NCBI GenBank assembly: GCA_013398955.1
Contig: VWPU01014795.1
Location: forward strand, 124,001-188,000
Reading direction: 5' to 3'
Origin: Callaeas wilsoni
Taxonomy: Eukaryota > Chordata > Aves > Passeriformes > Callaeidae
DNA: 64,000 nt
Both the position numbers and the translations under genes were made by a program. Shown piece by piece: positions 1-10,394 of the stretch. Under the pieces are notes generated by a model that saw nothing but the letters and a program-made list of their open reading frames with translations, was not told the origin of the DNA and searched no databases. Within the stretch, counting starts at the first letter, position 1, and each line of letters begins with the position of its first letter.

Positions 1-1784
1 CTCGAAAGGTTTTATGTGGCGTTAACTATCAGCAGTAAAATCCCCCGAAAGTAACCGGAGAAGGAAGAATCTGCTCTGCATACATTTATTTTCTTTAAAT
101 GCTCTTGATTTGCCATCTATGAGATGAAAGTGTTTACACTCAGCGCTCTGTCCCCATCACTGCAGCAGCCTCCTCTCCCTGCCTGCTTTGCTTCAGTTTA
201 TTTACCGAAGAATATTCATATTTTGTAAATCCCAGGTATTTATTCCCTTGATTATTTTGGCATGGTGCATTTTGAGGATGTTTGCTTTGTTTCAAGCAAA
301 TCCTTTTTCTGCCTTTGAAAAGCAGAGCACTAGTAAAAACAAAGGCAACAGCAATATTTGTTAATGTAAGTCCACGCTCCTAAAATATTTATTCTTTTTT
401 CATATGAAGAAGATTAAATGCTTGCAAAATTCTACAGACACATGCACATATTTGACCCAGAAGGATGTCTCTTGGGATTTGTAACAGCAAATGTGTGTTG
501 AACAAAACGTCTTGGCCCTGTACAAACTTACTTTGTGTTCTGAAAGCCAAAAACTTCATTTTAGCATGACCTTAGAAGAATAGTGATACTTTTAGTATTT
601 CCTGGTATTTGGTGCAAGGAATGTTTTTATTTGAATGCAGATGTCATTTGGTTTACAGGAAGGATTTGGTAACATGTCCATGCCAGTACTGCACTTATCC
701 CAAATTTCCTGCTATGGAGGAAGAACATATGTCAAAGCTCACTGTTTGTTAAATTGAAAAGATTCAGTATACCAGAAGCTTCTCTTCTAAACATTGTGAC
801 TTTGTGCAATTTACAGAATGTTCTATCTCCATTAAACAATAAACCCTTGACCCCTGGAGCTGGCTTTCAGGATCCTGCTATTTGAGAAGGTAGACATAAT
901 GGATGGCAATAATAAATGAAAAGTTCAAGAGGTTAAGAAAAACTGTTTAATTATTTCTCTAGAGCGTGGGCTGCAGAAGAATTGCATATCTGCCTTCCCT
1001 CCTGCAGAAACCCTGCAAGGAATGACTGGGGCAGTGCAGCTCGGGCAGGGGATAAAGCAGGTTGCTGGCCCTCAGCTGTGTTTATGAACAAACAGTCTCT
1101 GGATACTCTTCCATCGCTGAACCTTTCAGCTTTCTGTGAGTTAACTCCCTGCCAGCAGCGAGCCTGTGCCAGCCCCACAAACCTCAGCATCTGTTTTGCA
1201 AGGCTCTTTTATTTGTTAGCATGTGAAAGCTATTGCTCATATGTGCTTCCCAGCTGTGGTGTGCTTGGGCTTGGTATCTTTAAAGAAATCTCTTCTTTAT
1301 TCGCTTGTTAAACCCAGACACACACAAAGCAGAGAGTTCTCCCCTCCCTTCGTGAGCCAGCAATGCTGACAGGTCACCCTTCCCTGCCTTTCCTCTGTGC
1401 AAACCCAGGACAAACTTCATGACAAGAAAATCAGGAGACTTTTCCTTCCTTTCTTCCCTGGAACAGGCAGCTCTCCTTGTTACACTCCTGTTTGGTTTCT
1501 GTCACAGCACTTGCTGCATTCAATTACCATGGGCTGTATCATGGGACCGAGAGCCCTGAGCTAAAATCATCGTCCTCCAGTTATGCAAGTCACTGTACAA
1601 ACACCCAGCCAGGGAAAGGCTGCTCCAAAAACATCCATGGCAGGGCAAGGGGTGAGGGAGACGCAGGGATCAGGAATCATCGCATCCAAGCTCGAGCACA
1701 TCCAAGGCAGAGCTTCAGACAGGAGCCTGCTCGAGCTCTGGCCCGTGGCCACCTGCTGATGAACATTTTCTTCTCTTGGACATA
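1..1784. other. Unique non-coding DNA; AT-rich first 850 bases
   Basis: No gene or known repeat is visible. Positions 1-850 are AT-rich, free of simple repeats and contain many ATTTATT and ATTA-type cores (for example near 200-250 and 380-400), the texture often seen in conserved non-coding DNA of gene deserts. The remainder is ordinary mixed-composition sequence. The open frames at 982-1311 and 1477-1833 have no recognisable domain, and the second runs into a CR1 copy, so I treat both as chance. Whether the first part is conserved is inference only. Confidence 0.55.
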
Positions 1785-1996
1785 CAGAATTATGGAATGG
1801 TTTGGTTTGGAAGGGACCTTAAAGATCACCTAATTCTACCCCTCTGCCATGGGCAGGGACACCTTCCACTATCCCAGGCTGCTCCAAGCCCTGTCCAACC
1901 TGGCTTTAAACACTCCCAGGGATCCAGGGGCAGCCCCAGCTCCTCTGGGCAACCTGTGCTAGGGCCTCACCACCATCACAGGGAAGAATTTTTTCT
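1785..1996 (-). mobile_element. CR1 LINE 3' fragment, antisense
   Basis: On the plus strand this reads as the reverse complement of the avian CR1 3' end. It starts with the terminal CAGAATTATGGAATGG block, then GGAAGGGACCTTAAAGATCA, the CATGGGCAGGGACACCTTCC block and the CTCCAAGCCCTGTCCAACCT block, and breaks off near GGGAAGAATTTTTTC. It is 5'-truncated as nearly all CR1 copies are, and is non-coding. A second, sense-oriented CR1 tip begins 240 bp downstream. Confidence 0.95.
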
Positions 1997-2029
1997 ATGC
2001 CTTTTTTTGTGGCTTCTCTTGGGAGGTCT

Positions 2030-2043
2030 TCCACGTACGTGGA
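2030..2043. repeat. 14-bp perfect palindrome TCCACGTACGTGGA
   Basis: A perfect inverted repeat with no spacer, containing two overlapping ACGTG cores of the type bound by bHLH-PAS or bHLH-ZIP factors. It lies between two CR1 fragments. A function is unproven, since a single palindrome of this size can arise by chance. Confidence 0.5.
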
Positions 2044-2234
2044 GTGTGGCAGGACACAGGTGTGGGTTGGATGCAGTGGTGGGGTCACCCAAGGAGGAGC
2101 TGGAGCACCTCTGTCACTGGGCCACAGCCCTGTACTGCAATGGGAACACCCCAGTGAATCTCCACCATCTAATTGCAAGGGCAAATGCTCTGCCTTGGGA
2201 TCACAGCTTGCCATGCAAGACCTCGTTACTGGCA

Positions 2235-2329
2235 TGGTTTAGTGGTGGGCTTGGCAGTGCTGCTTTAACTTTTTGGACTCCATGACCTTAAAGGTCCTTT
2301 TCCAACTCAAATGAATCTATGATTCCATG
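2235..2329 (+). mobile_element. CR1 LINE 3' tip, sense
   Basis: The block TAGTGGTGGGCTTGGCAGTG, then TTGGACTCCATGACCTTAAAGG, TCCTTTTCCAACTC and a terminal CTATGATTCCATG match the 3' end of the CR1 subfamily carrying GTGGTGGGCTTGGCAGTGCTGGGTTAA. Two similar tips of this subfamily lie at 45861 and 53774. Only the last ~95 bp of the element is recognisable. Confidence 0.85.
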
Positions 2330-5300
2330 TTTGGCCCCCTTTTTTATGTGCCTTGCATAGCTCAAGTCTTCCTCTGAGGGTGCTTTGGGAAAGGAAATTC
2401 ATCATTTAATGCTGGGGCCAGGAGATGCAGCAGACCCTCCTTTGGGGTAAATCAGCTTGTACATGTGACCTCCAAGACCCTGGATCAGTGTGTTGGCTAG
2501 AATGTTGGCCAAAGGCTTTTTATGACTATTTTATGACAGATTTTGAAAGGGTTTTAATAGCTTTTCACACCCACTTTCTCCATCTAAATGCCTTGATCTG
2601 CAGCTTATACCACCAGGAGTCATTTTCCCAAGATGGGCCTGATGTAAGAAGAATGGCTTGACTTTGTTCTTTCTAAATAACCCCTTTAAATCAGCTTTCC
2701 CTCTCTGCCTACTGTGTGGGATATGAAAGCATCCCAAGCACAGTCCCTCTGGTCTCCCCACAGCTCCGTCAGGCGGGTGGGAAAGGCGACGTCACTTTGT
2801 GACCCTGGTGGGACCCTCTCTGTTTAAATAAACAGCCCAGGTCTCGTGTAATGTTACACTCCATCACGAGCCCTGGAACAATAACAGAGCGGGAACCACT
2901 CACGTGACTGCTCTGGGATGGATCAACAAACACAAGGAGCACCGGGCATTGGTGGCTCGTGCTGCAGGTTGGATGGGACGTGCCCTCAGCCTGCCACCAG
3001 ATGAGCAAAAGGGCTTTCCATGGTCACCACCTGTAAAGCACCAAATAAAAATGCTTTGGGTGGAAGATTCTTCAGGCCCAAAGTAAGTTCTAAGAAAAAG
3101 TACACAGGAACATCATTTCCAAGCATAGATTTGAGGTTAAAGGGTCCAATGCTTGCTGTTGCTAAGGCGACGGAGGGGGTCATCACCAAAAAATGTGTTT
3201 GCAAGCACTCTCCTTTTGCACCTCCTGTGATGCAGCCTCCTGCCCAGGTTTCTTTCTACAAGGGAGATGATTTAGGTCCATCAGCCATAATGAGAGACTT
3301 CAGCCAAGGCTTGCAGGTGATGAGGAAAAAAAAAAAAGTCCAGAGAGTGGGAACACAATCTGTTTATGGGACATGGGAGCTCATCCTGGCAGAATCTCCA
3401 AAGCAGAGGGATTTCTCCTCTCTGTCTCAGTCCTGGAGTACGTGACATTTTCCTCACACTGGCTACTTCTACAACAAGAAAGCCGTGGGATTTTGAGGTC
3501 AGTCTTCCTTGGTAAATTCCCCATCAGCTAATGACTAAAATAACGATTCCCCACCCTGTCCCCTCCCTTCCCCTCGTGGGTGTGGTGGGAGAACAGTCTC
3601 ATTTCCACTCAAGAAGGTGTAAGGAGGAGCTTTGGCTCCTGGTAAAAGCTGTCCCCGCTTGACCTGGCTGTGAGTGGTATCTATCCCTTTGGCCCAGGGA
3701 GGTTCAAGGAGCCCGAATGGGATCCTGACCAGGTCCCTCCCTTGGATGCTGCTGGCCACACAGCCTGGCAAGCCTCAGGCTGGGAAGCCTTCACTGCCTC
3801 CTTCTCTGGGCACACTGAGGGCCTCTTGGCTCCACGCCACTGGGACAGCTCCACGTCCAACCGGAATCCCGGCAGCTCCCATCCAACCACAGCACAGAGC
3901 AGGCTTTGGGCCACGCTCAAACGGCTCACTGCAGCCCCAGGGAGAGATTTAGGCACCTGGACTTGCAAATGACCCAAGGTTTTTCCACCTTTCCCTGGGG
4001 GCGAAGCGTCCCATGTCCTTATTGCTCCTTCTGGAGTGCCTTCCAGTGCTTCCATTTTTCTGGAGCCAAACGTGACCATCTCATGCGAGGTTCCCCTTCT
4101 ACCTGAACACAAATCCTCAGCCAAAAAAGATTGTTCCTCATGGCAATGTCACCAGCTGCAGGCTCTCTGTCTCCAGAGTTCCCCATTGCTACAGGCTGAC
4201 AGGTACAAGCGAAACCAAGGCAGCAGCCAGAGAAAGCCCCGAAGTCACCAGTCCATCCTGAAAGCAAATGACACATGTGCAGCCTTCTCTCAGGAGATTT
4301 TGGTTTTACCTTCTTTTTGGGGAGGACACCCTGCAGCACACAAGACACATGGCTGGAGTGGGATATGATAAAACCCCAGGGTTTTTTTGCTTCCCATCCT
4401 GTGTCAGTAACGATGTCTCACTTCTTCAATGCCACATTTCAGCCCAGCCAGGACAGGTACAGACCCACCATCATCTTGGGTTTCTCTTTTAGAGCCACTC
4501 AAGTACCACTGAGGGTCGCAGTTTCTAAGAAATAGGTGACACCATGTCTTGGCAATTTGATGATGGAGCAAACCAATCACGATGGCAAATTTTCTGCTCC
4601 TGTGCCTTCATCCAGAGGAGACTGGCACTGCTGGAGTCCCCCCCTCCCCTGGAAATGTCCCTCATCATCCTTGCACAGCAGCATCAGGAGGGAGTTCCCC
4701 AGCTCTGCCAGAGGAGCAAGGGGAACCTCGTACAAACCTCTTAGGGACCCGGGGGAAGCCAACGAAAATAATGACTCACTTGACCCCTCACAAGACAGCC
4801 AGCACCCAAAAGTTTTCCACACAGTGTTAAAAACACCATGCATTGGCCTCAAATCATGCCGGCCATGCCAGACTCCCACCTGTTTATGTGGAAAACTTTA
4901 TCCACCCAAAGCATGAAGTTTTTCAACATAATGTGTTGGGTGGGTAAAGGTTTCCATGTGCTCCAGTGCTGTCAAAAAGCAGTGCCTCAGCCAGCACGGG
5001 ACGATGCGAGGAGGGCACAGAAAGTTTGAGTCTTCAGGAACTCATTTGCAGCAGCTCCCTCATTCCTTAGGCACTCAGAGACCTCTCACCTCCTGCCCTT
5101 TAATGCACAAAGTGCAGACTGAAGCCAGCTCCGGAGGATGAAAGAAAAGCCCCACTCCTGCACCGCTTTGCAGCTGTGCCCTGAGGGAGGGCCTGGACAG
5201 AGGTACCCCCTAGCAACTGAAACTGGGAGGGCGGTGGGTACAAAACGTGACAAAATACAGAGAAAGCTTAGGTAAAACAGTGGAAGAGGCAGGGCCTAAA

Positions 5301-5382
5301 AGCAGAAGAGCAGATGATTAGAAAGCCTTGTTTGGAGAGAAGGTGTCTGGGCTCACATGGTGACTCTTGGGGTGTCCTGTGC
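2330..5382. other. Unique non-coding DNA, no feature recognised
   Basis: Mixed-composition sequence with short A runs (3326-3339) and no recognisable repeat or gene. Frames at 3020-3445 and 3681-4124 are the longest but show no domain, no codon-like periodicity visible by eye, and overlap each other's shadow frames. I see nothing else in this stretch. Confidence 0.55.
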
Positions 5383-5449
5383 AGGGCTGAGAGTTGGACT
5401 CAGTGCTCCTTGTGGGTCCCTTCCGACTCAGAATATTCTGTGATTCTGA
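5383..5449 (+). mobile_element. CR1 LINE 3' tip, sense (very short)
   Basis: The sequence AGAGTTGGACTCAGTGCTCC, TGTGGGTCCCTTCCGACTCA and GAATATTCTGTGATTCTGAG match the last ~65 bp of an avian CR1 subfamily that ends ...GGGTCCCTTCCAACTCAGGATATTCTGTGATTCTG. The same terminus recurs at 17087-17133. The 5' boundary is not sharp. Confidence 0.85.
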
Positions 5450-6429
5450 GACTCTGCACAAAGTATTTGTGGCACAGGGTGAAGTGCAAACATCCTCTCT
5501 CAGGAAAACTGCCTTCGTGCAGGAGCAGCATCAGGACTAGTGCTGGCTGGCCTTAATCTAGGATGAGGTTGTCTAAAAAACTGAGACAAAGGCAACAGCA
5601 CTCCCAGGTGCTCTGGAGCCCATGAATGAGATATGGTGCAACCTCCCAGCCAGGTCTTCTGCAAAGGTGTTGCATGTCCTGATCCCAAAGTTCCGTCCTC
5701 TGTGATGCTATTTGATCACTTGCCTGGTGTTCCACCTCCTGGAAGCGTGGAGAACAGAGCATTCTTCCTTCAGCCACGGAACTGCAACATGGTTATGCTG
5801 GGAGGAACTTGGCAGGTTTGGAGCTCAGGGTCAGAACTGAAGTCAGATCAGTTTGCTCGGGGCTTTTCCAGTCACATCTAGAAAACCTCCAGTTTTTCAC
5901 TCTCCAGACTCCTGACTGGAAATAAGTCCCCTCATGAACCTCCACATGCCAGGCTGAACAAGATCTGATCCTTCTGCACCTCCCTGTAGGACCATCCAGC
6001 CCATCTTGGTGGCCATCTGCTAAACTCAGCCCAGTTTTACAGCATTTCACTTGTTCTGGGGACAGAAACCTGGACACTGCATCCCAGACAAGATCTAATG
6101 GTCCCTGGGAAATGGGAATAATCACAACCTCTCATCTGCTTGCTGTGCTCCTGCTGTACATTTCTCACATGTCACAATTTGCTATGGGTGTCTCAGCAAG
6201 CAGTTCGAAAAGCTCCTGGTTGGAATAATTTCCAATTGCAGAATGCAGTTGCATTTCTCAAACCCAGAGCAAGAAAACATCAAATGGTGATAATCAAAAG
6301 CGATGTCATTTGACTGAAAAATACACAACCCGATTATTACAAATTCTGGCGATGATTTCTCTTGCTTCTTCTCTGGAGAAACCACGCTGCCAAGGGCTGG
6401 GTGTCCTGGGGACAGTCACACTGAGGCAA
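5450..6429. other. Unique non-coding DNA, no feature recognised
   Basis: No repeat or gene signature is seen. The minus-strand frame at 5793-6125 (110 codons) has no recognisable domain. Confidence 0.5.
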
Positions 6430-7190
6430 TGCCATTCTCCCTTGCTGAGCTCTGCTCTTGGAGACTGATGAGTTGAACTCTGAGTTGATTGAGGTCCTGG
6501 GACTGCAGCGGTGAGTGACAGCTTTGTTAGGCTGTGATTGATGACTTTGCTACCAAATTCTGATTAATGTTTCCTTCCAAAGCCTCCTTGCCCTCGCAAT
6601 ATGCTGTCCATTAGCCCCTGCCAATATCTGCCTGGAATAACCTCCTGGCTGTGATGGGCGTTGTGTGATTATGGTTATCTAAACGTGTGAATAATTGGGA
6701 GGTTATGCCATATTACATGCTTCATCAAGTCCTCTATTCCAGTCTCAGGGAAACATTTGAAGTTCAACACTATGTCTCAATTATGCCTGAATTTCTGGCA
6801 AGGGGAAAAATAAAAGTCCCATTAACGAAGCTGTCAAAAACACATTCTGCTTTAAATTTCCTGGGACAATTGGACAATGAAACTTGCTCACTCAGTAAAG
6901 AGCTGCTTTCTCCTCACAGCATTAACAGGCTCTTGGATTTATTGGATTTCTTTCTTGCTTAGGCTCTGAAATGAGATCTCGATAAAAAGGAGTTGCACAG
7001 TAAATGAGTAAGCTCTGTAAACAATAAATTCTGTGATGAAACATTTATCTCCAGACACTCTATATGGAAAGCAATGCCGTTCTGGTGGGATATGGAATGA
7101 GTTTGCACTGTGGTGATATTTGTAAATTATAAAAGAAATAAAATAGGTCTGTTGCTGCAGTGCTGGGACGATATTGTTACTGAAAGCAAG
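6430..7190. promoter_or_regulatory. Candidate conserved non-coding element with MEIS and PBX-HOX-type sites
   Basis: Repeat-free, AT-rich segment dense in ATTA/TAAT cores. Within 53 bp it holds TGACAG (6516-6521, MEIS-type), TGATTGAT (6535-6542) and TGATTAAT (6561-6568), the last two being PBX-HOX-type octamers; TTGATTGA also lies at 6485-6492. A 91-codon plus-strand frame (6687-6962) sits inside but shows no known domain and I do not call it a gene. The enhancer reading is inference from motif clustering; the motifs themselves are seen directly. Confidence 0.3.
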
Positions 7191-8554
7191 ACTTAATTCT
7201 CACATGTGCTCTGGAGGGCATGGGTCTGGCCTGGGACTCTGCCCCAAGCAGCTTTACACTTCAGGATTTTTATGGGGAACAAACCTATCAATATTCTGAC
7301 AAATTCCTTTGAAATTTCAGGAGCAAAGAAAGTGTTATTGTAGAGTTACAGATGTCAGCGTTGGACACTGTCACAGGCTCTCCAATGCAGAGCTGGGCTC
7401 CTAACTGGGAAGCCAGACCCCCAGCTGCTTTTAATCCCAGTGCTCACATTCTGTGTGCTGGCAGCACGTTCTGCCAGGATAAGGGAGACTGGTACAGGCT
7501 GAGTTCAGTGTGAGCAGACACAGATCAAGAGGTGGCTGGAGAAGTCCAAGAGGCGTTCAAGAAGAGGTCAGAGAATAGCAATATCCATCACCTCTTCAGC
7601 TTGTTCTGCCACTATTCCCAGTGTCAGACTGGTTTGGGATTGGGAAGTCACCATTCAACTTGTTGCAGTAGAGGCAAGTGACATCATCAGAAAAAAACCC
7701 TTTTTTTTCCTCAAAAGACGGTATGAAGAATTTTCTCTCTGCACGTCTTCTCCAAGGAACGGAGGCCATCTGCATCTCAGCTTTCTGCTCAGTTGTAATT
7801 GTGTGGAGAGGAAGGATTGGTGCTCCATCACAGCAGAGACCAAGCAGGGACCAGCCCATGGCCATTCCGGGGCTGTACAAGGTAACACAGGGCAGCCAGT
7901 GGTGCCAGAGCAGGGGTGGGGATTCTGCTTTACGCTCTGGGTGTGCTGAGCAGGGCCCACCAGCTGTGGCAGCTCTTCAGTTCATGGCTCTGGAGGGATG
8001 GCTGTGAAATAAGGTCACCTGTGAGATGATGACAGAGCCAGTCCCACACCTCGGCTTGCCCCATGTGTCACCCATGCTACCTGCACTGGCATGAGGGACA
8101 TCTCCTCACAGGTGTGGTTTCCTTGTGGTGGGAAAGCAGCTGGCAGGCTCAGTGACAAAGCTGCACAACCATGAAATTGTCTTTAACAGGGACAGTAGCC
8201 ACATAGGTGGTAGCTCTTCCCCACCTTCCCCCCCTCTTTGGGTCCTTCCCTTCCTCTCCTGGGGTGCTCCGTGTTGCAAATCCCACAGGGAACGTCCCCT
8301 CTCCAGCAAGGGGCTGGCCATACTGAGTTCAGAGTGCTTCTTGCCGTGCAACAATAGTGGGAAAGATGAGCCAGTGAAAAGCTGCAGGAAAATCTCAGCC
8401 AGGTGAAGGCGTGGAGACAGACCAAGAGTGTTTATATTTCCCGAAATATTGCAAAATACATCCAGCCTTGGCCTACAGTGAAAGCACAAGCAGTGGAGGA
8501 ATCTAAAGCGTGCAGATGCATTGCATACCAGCATGGAAAAGTGACAGCAAGACA
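7191..8554. other. Unique non-coding DNA, no feature recognised
   Basis: No repeat or gene is recognised. The 176-codon minus-strand frame at 8106-8636 runs through a pyrimidine-rich patch near 8215-8260 and into the degenerate tandem repeat that follows, so it is most likely a chance frame. Confidence 0.5.
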
Positions 8555-8767
8555 GGGCCAAAGCAGGCCAACCACACTCCCTTGGGAGTCTAGGAAATAA
8601 GTGAATCAAACAGGGCTTGGGGCCAAAACAGGCCAAAAAAAAAGGATCCCTTTAGGAGTCCAGGAAATAAAATGAATCAAAGTGTGTTTGGGGCTGATAC
8701 AGGCCAACCACAATCCCTCTGGAGTCCAGAAAATGAGTTTAAGTATTGTCCAGGCCAAGACAGGCAA
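8555..8767 (+). repeat. Degenerate minisatellite, ~65-71 bp unit, about 3.2 copies
   Basis: Three imperfect head-to-tail copies begin at 8555, 8620 and 8691, each opening with a GGGCCAAAAC-like or GGGCTGATAC block followed by AGGCCAA, a TCCCTTTGGGAGTC-like core, (C/T)AGGAAATAA and a GAATCAAA...TTGG tail. A partial fourth start, CAGGCCAAGACAGGC, lies at about 8751. Copies differ by substitutions and small indels (copy two has a 9-base A run), so the expansion is not recent. The unit is not related to CR1. Confidence 0.8.
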
Positions 8768-8996
8768 TTAAGCTTCCCCCCACAGGGACAAGTCAGTTGT
8801 GAACAGCAGAAAGTGGGGCCATTCTGCCTTGCCATGGTCAGGACCCCAGAGCACAGGTCAGGAGCCTCCTGCTCGCCCCGTTTCCCTTGGGAAGCCCCAG
8901 AGCCCCAGGATGCATGTCTGGTGCTTTGGGATAGAGTCACCTCCTGGCCAGCACCTTCCCTCCTTTAATTCTTTTGACTTTCGCAATCCCTTTAAT
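8768..8996. other. Short unique spacer
   Basis: Ordinary sequence between the minisatellite and a CR1 copy; nothing recognised. Confidence 0.5.
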
Positions 8997-9650
8997 CACA
9001 GAATCCCAGAATCACCGAGGCTGGAAAAGACCTGTGGGACCAGCGAGTTCCAGCCCGTGACCGATTCCCACCTCGTCACCAGCCCAGAGCACTGAGTGCC
9101 ATGTCCAGGCATTCCTTGGTTAGCACCAGGGATGGAGACCCCACCACCTCCCTCGGAAGCTCCTTCCAATGCTTGACCACACTTTCCATGGAGAAATTCT
9201 TCCTGATGCCCAACCTGACCCTCCCCTGGGACAACTCGAAGCCATTTCCCCTTGTCCTTTCCCTGCTCCCTGGGAGCAGAGCCTCATCCTCCCTGGCTGC
9301 CCTCTTCTGTCAGGNCTGACTGCTCCCTCCTGTCAGGGAGTTGTGCCCAGCCAGAAGGTCCCCCCTGAGCCTCCTTTTCTCCAGGCTCAGCTCCCTCAGC
9401 CCCTTCTGGTGCTCCAGACCCTTCCTCAGCTCCGTTCCCTTCCCTGGACACGCTCCAGCCCCTCGGTGTCTCTCTTGCACTGAGGGGTCCAGAACAGGAC
9501 ACAGCACTTGGTGGTATCACCAGTTCCCAGCACAGAGGGACAATCACTTTCCTGGTCCTGTGGCCACACTATTCCTGATCCAGGCCAGGTGCCATCAGCC
9601 TTCTTGCCCACCTGGGCACACACTGGGCTCATATTCAGCTGCTCCTCTGC
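8997..9650 (-). mobile_element. CR1 LINE, longer 3' fragment with decayed ORF2 C-terminus
   Basis: The plus strand starts with CACAGAATCCCAGAATCACC, the antisense 3' end. Read on the minus strand it translates in pieces into the end of CR1 ORF2: LNMSPVCAQVGKKADG, then VLFWTPQCKRDTEGLERVQ, then LEKRRLRGDLLAGHNSLTG, in different frames because of indels. These match the conserved CR1 strings LNMSQQCAQVAKKANG, FWAPQYKKDIE.LERVQ and LEKRRLRGDLIALYNYL. It is a dead copy lacking the endonuclease and reverse transcriptase core. A single N at 9316 lies inside it, flanked by a near-duplicate block. The 238-codon plus-strand frame at 9341-10057 is largely antisense CR1 and not a gene. Confidence 0.95.
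9296..9338. repeat. Near-duplicate 20-bp block around an assembly N
   Basis: Positions 9296-9315 and 9319-9338 are two versions of the same CR1 segment (each ending CTGTCAGG; about four mismatches) separated by N-C-T. Other CR1 copies have this segment once. The arrangement suggests an unmerged contig overlap or a small local duplication that the assembler could not resolve. Confidence 0.6.
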
Positions 9651-10346
9651 AATCTCCCTGGGCTTCCCTGGAGGCCCAGCTGCACATGCCTGGGGCCAAG
9701 AGCTGTCCTGGCCTCTCTCTGCTGGTGGAGGTCATGCCTTTTGGACTGCTGAATGTCCTCATGGACGTGTTTGCAGCAGCACTGGCCACGCTTGCAGCAG
9801 CCTTGCCCAAATTCATGGTGGTGTTGGCCATGTTTGTGGCAAAGATGATTCGTGAACTTCAAAAAGGATCAGGAATAAGTTTTTTCCCCCATTCTAGGCT
9901 GACGTGGGTCTGGGCCTACAGATGCTGGGTGAGAAGCATATTCTGCATTTGGGCATCTCCCCATGAGGATTTTTTAATTTTTTTTTTTTTGGCAAATGGT
10001 CACAAACCATGCAGGGCCTCAGCACCTTCCCTCCGAGGCTGTCACTGCTGTCACTGAGGGGCCACAGATGGAGCAGAACTGGTGGCCACTCCATTTTATC
10101 CCTGAAACAAATGGTGGGTAAGTGGGGAATAAATCAGAGGAGGTACTGACAGTCCGCAGTCAGGCCTGGGGATTTACTGCTGAAGAAGGTTTATTAATAG
10201 AGCTGTAGATGTTTCGGGCCTGTCTGTGATGGGCTGTGGGATAATTTAATGATCAGCAAGGACAGAAAGCTGAGATAAGAATAACTGCAGTGGCCACATT
10301 AGCAGTGCTCCCTCTCTGTGCTGGCTTAGCTCCCTCAGAAGGGGCA
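9651..10346. other. Sequence adjoining the CR1 5' break; internal GCAGCAG duplications
   Basis: CR1 similarity stops near 9650. Within 9765-9815 the word TTGCAGCAGC occurs twice, about 25 bases apart, followed by GGTGGTGTTGGCCATGTTTG. On the minus strand this gives a cysteine-rich chance peptide (CCKRGQCCCK). A T run lies near 9976-9990. I recognise no gene. Confidence 0.4.
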
Positions 10347-10394
10347 GCCAGAGATGAAGTAAATCATGGTGCCAGAGATGAAGTAAATGAGGTG
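10347..10394 (+). repeat. 24-bp tandem duplication, two copies
   Basis: GCCAGAGATGAAGTAAAT begins at 10347 and again at 10371, so the unit is 24 bp. Because 24 is a multiple of three it extends rather than breaks the frame at 10290-10643 (peptide ARDEVNHGARDEVNEV), but that frame has no recognisable domain. Confidence 0.8.

Noticed and set aside
9341..10057. 238-codon plus-strand open frame
   Set aside because: The first ~300 bases are the antisense strand of a CR1 copy, and the rest has no domain. The frame starts just after an assembly N.
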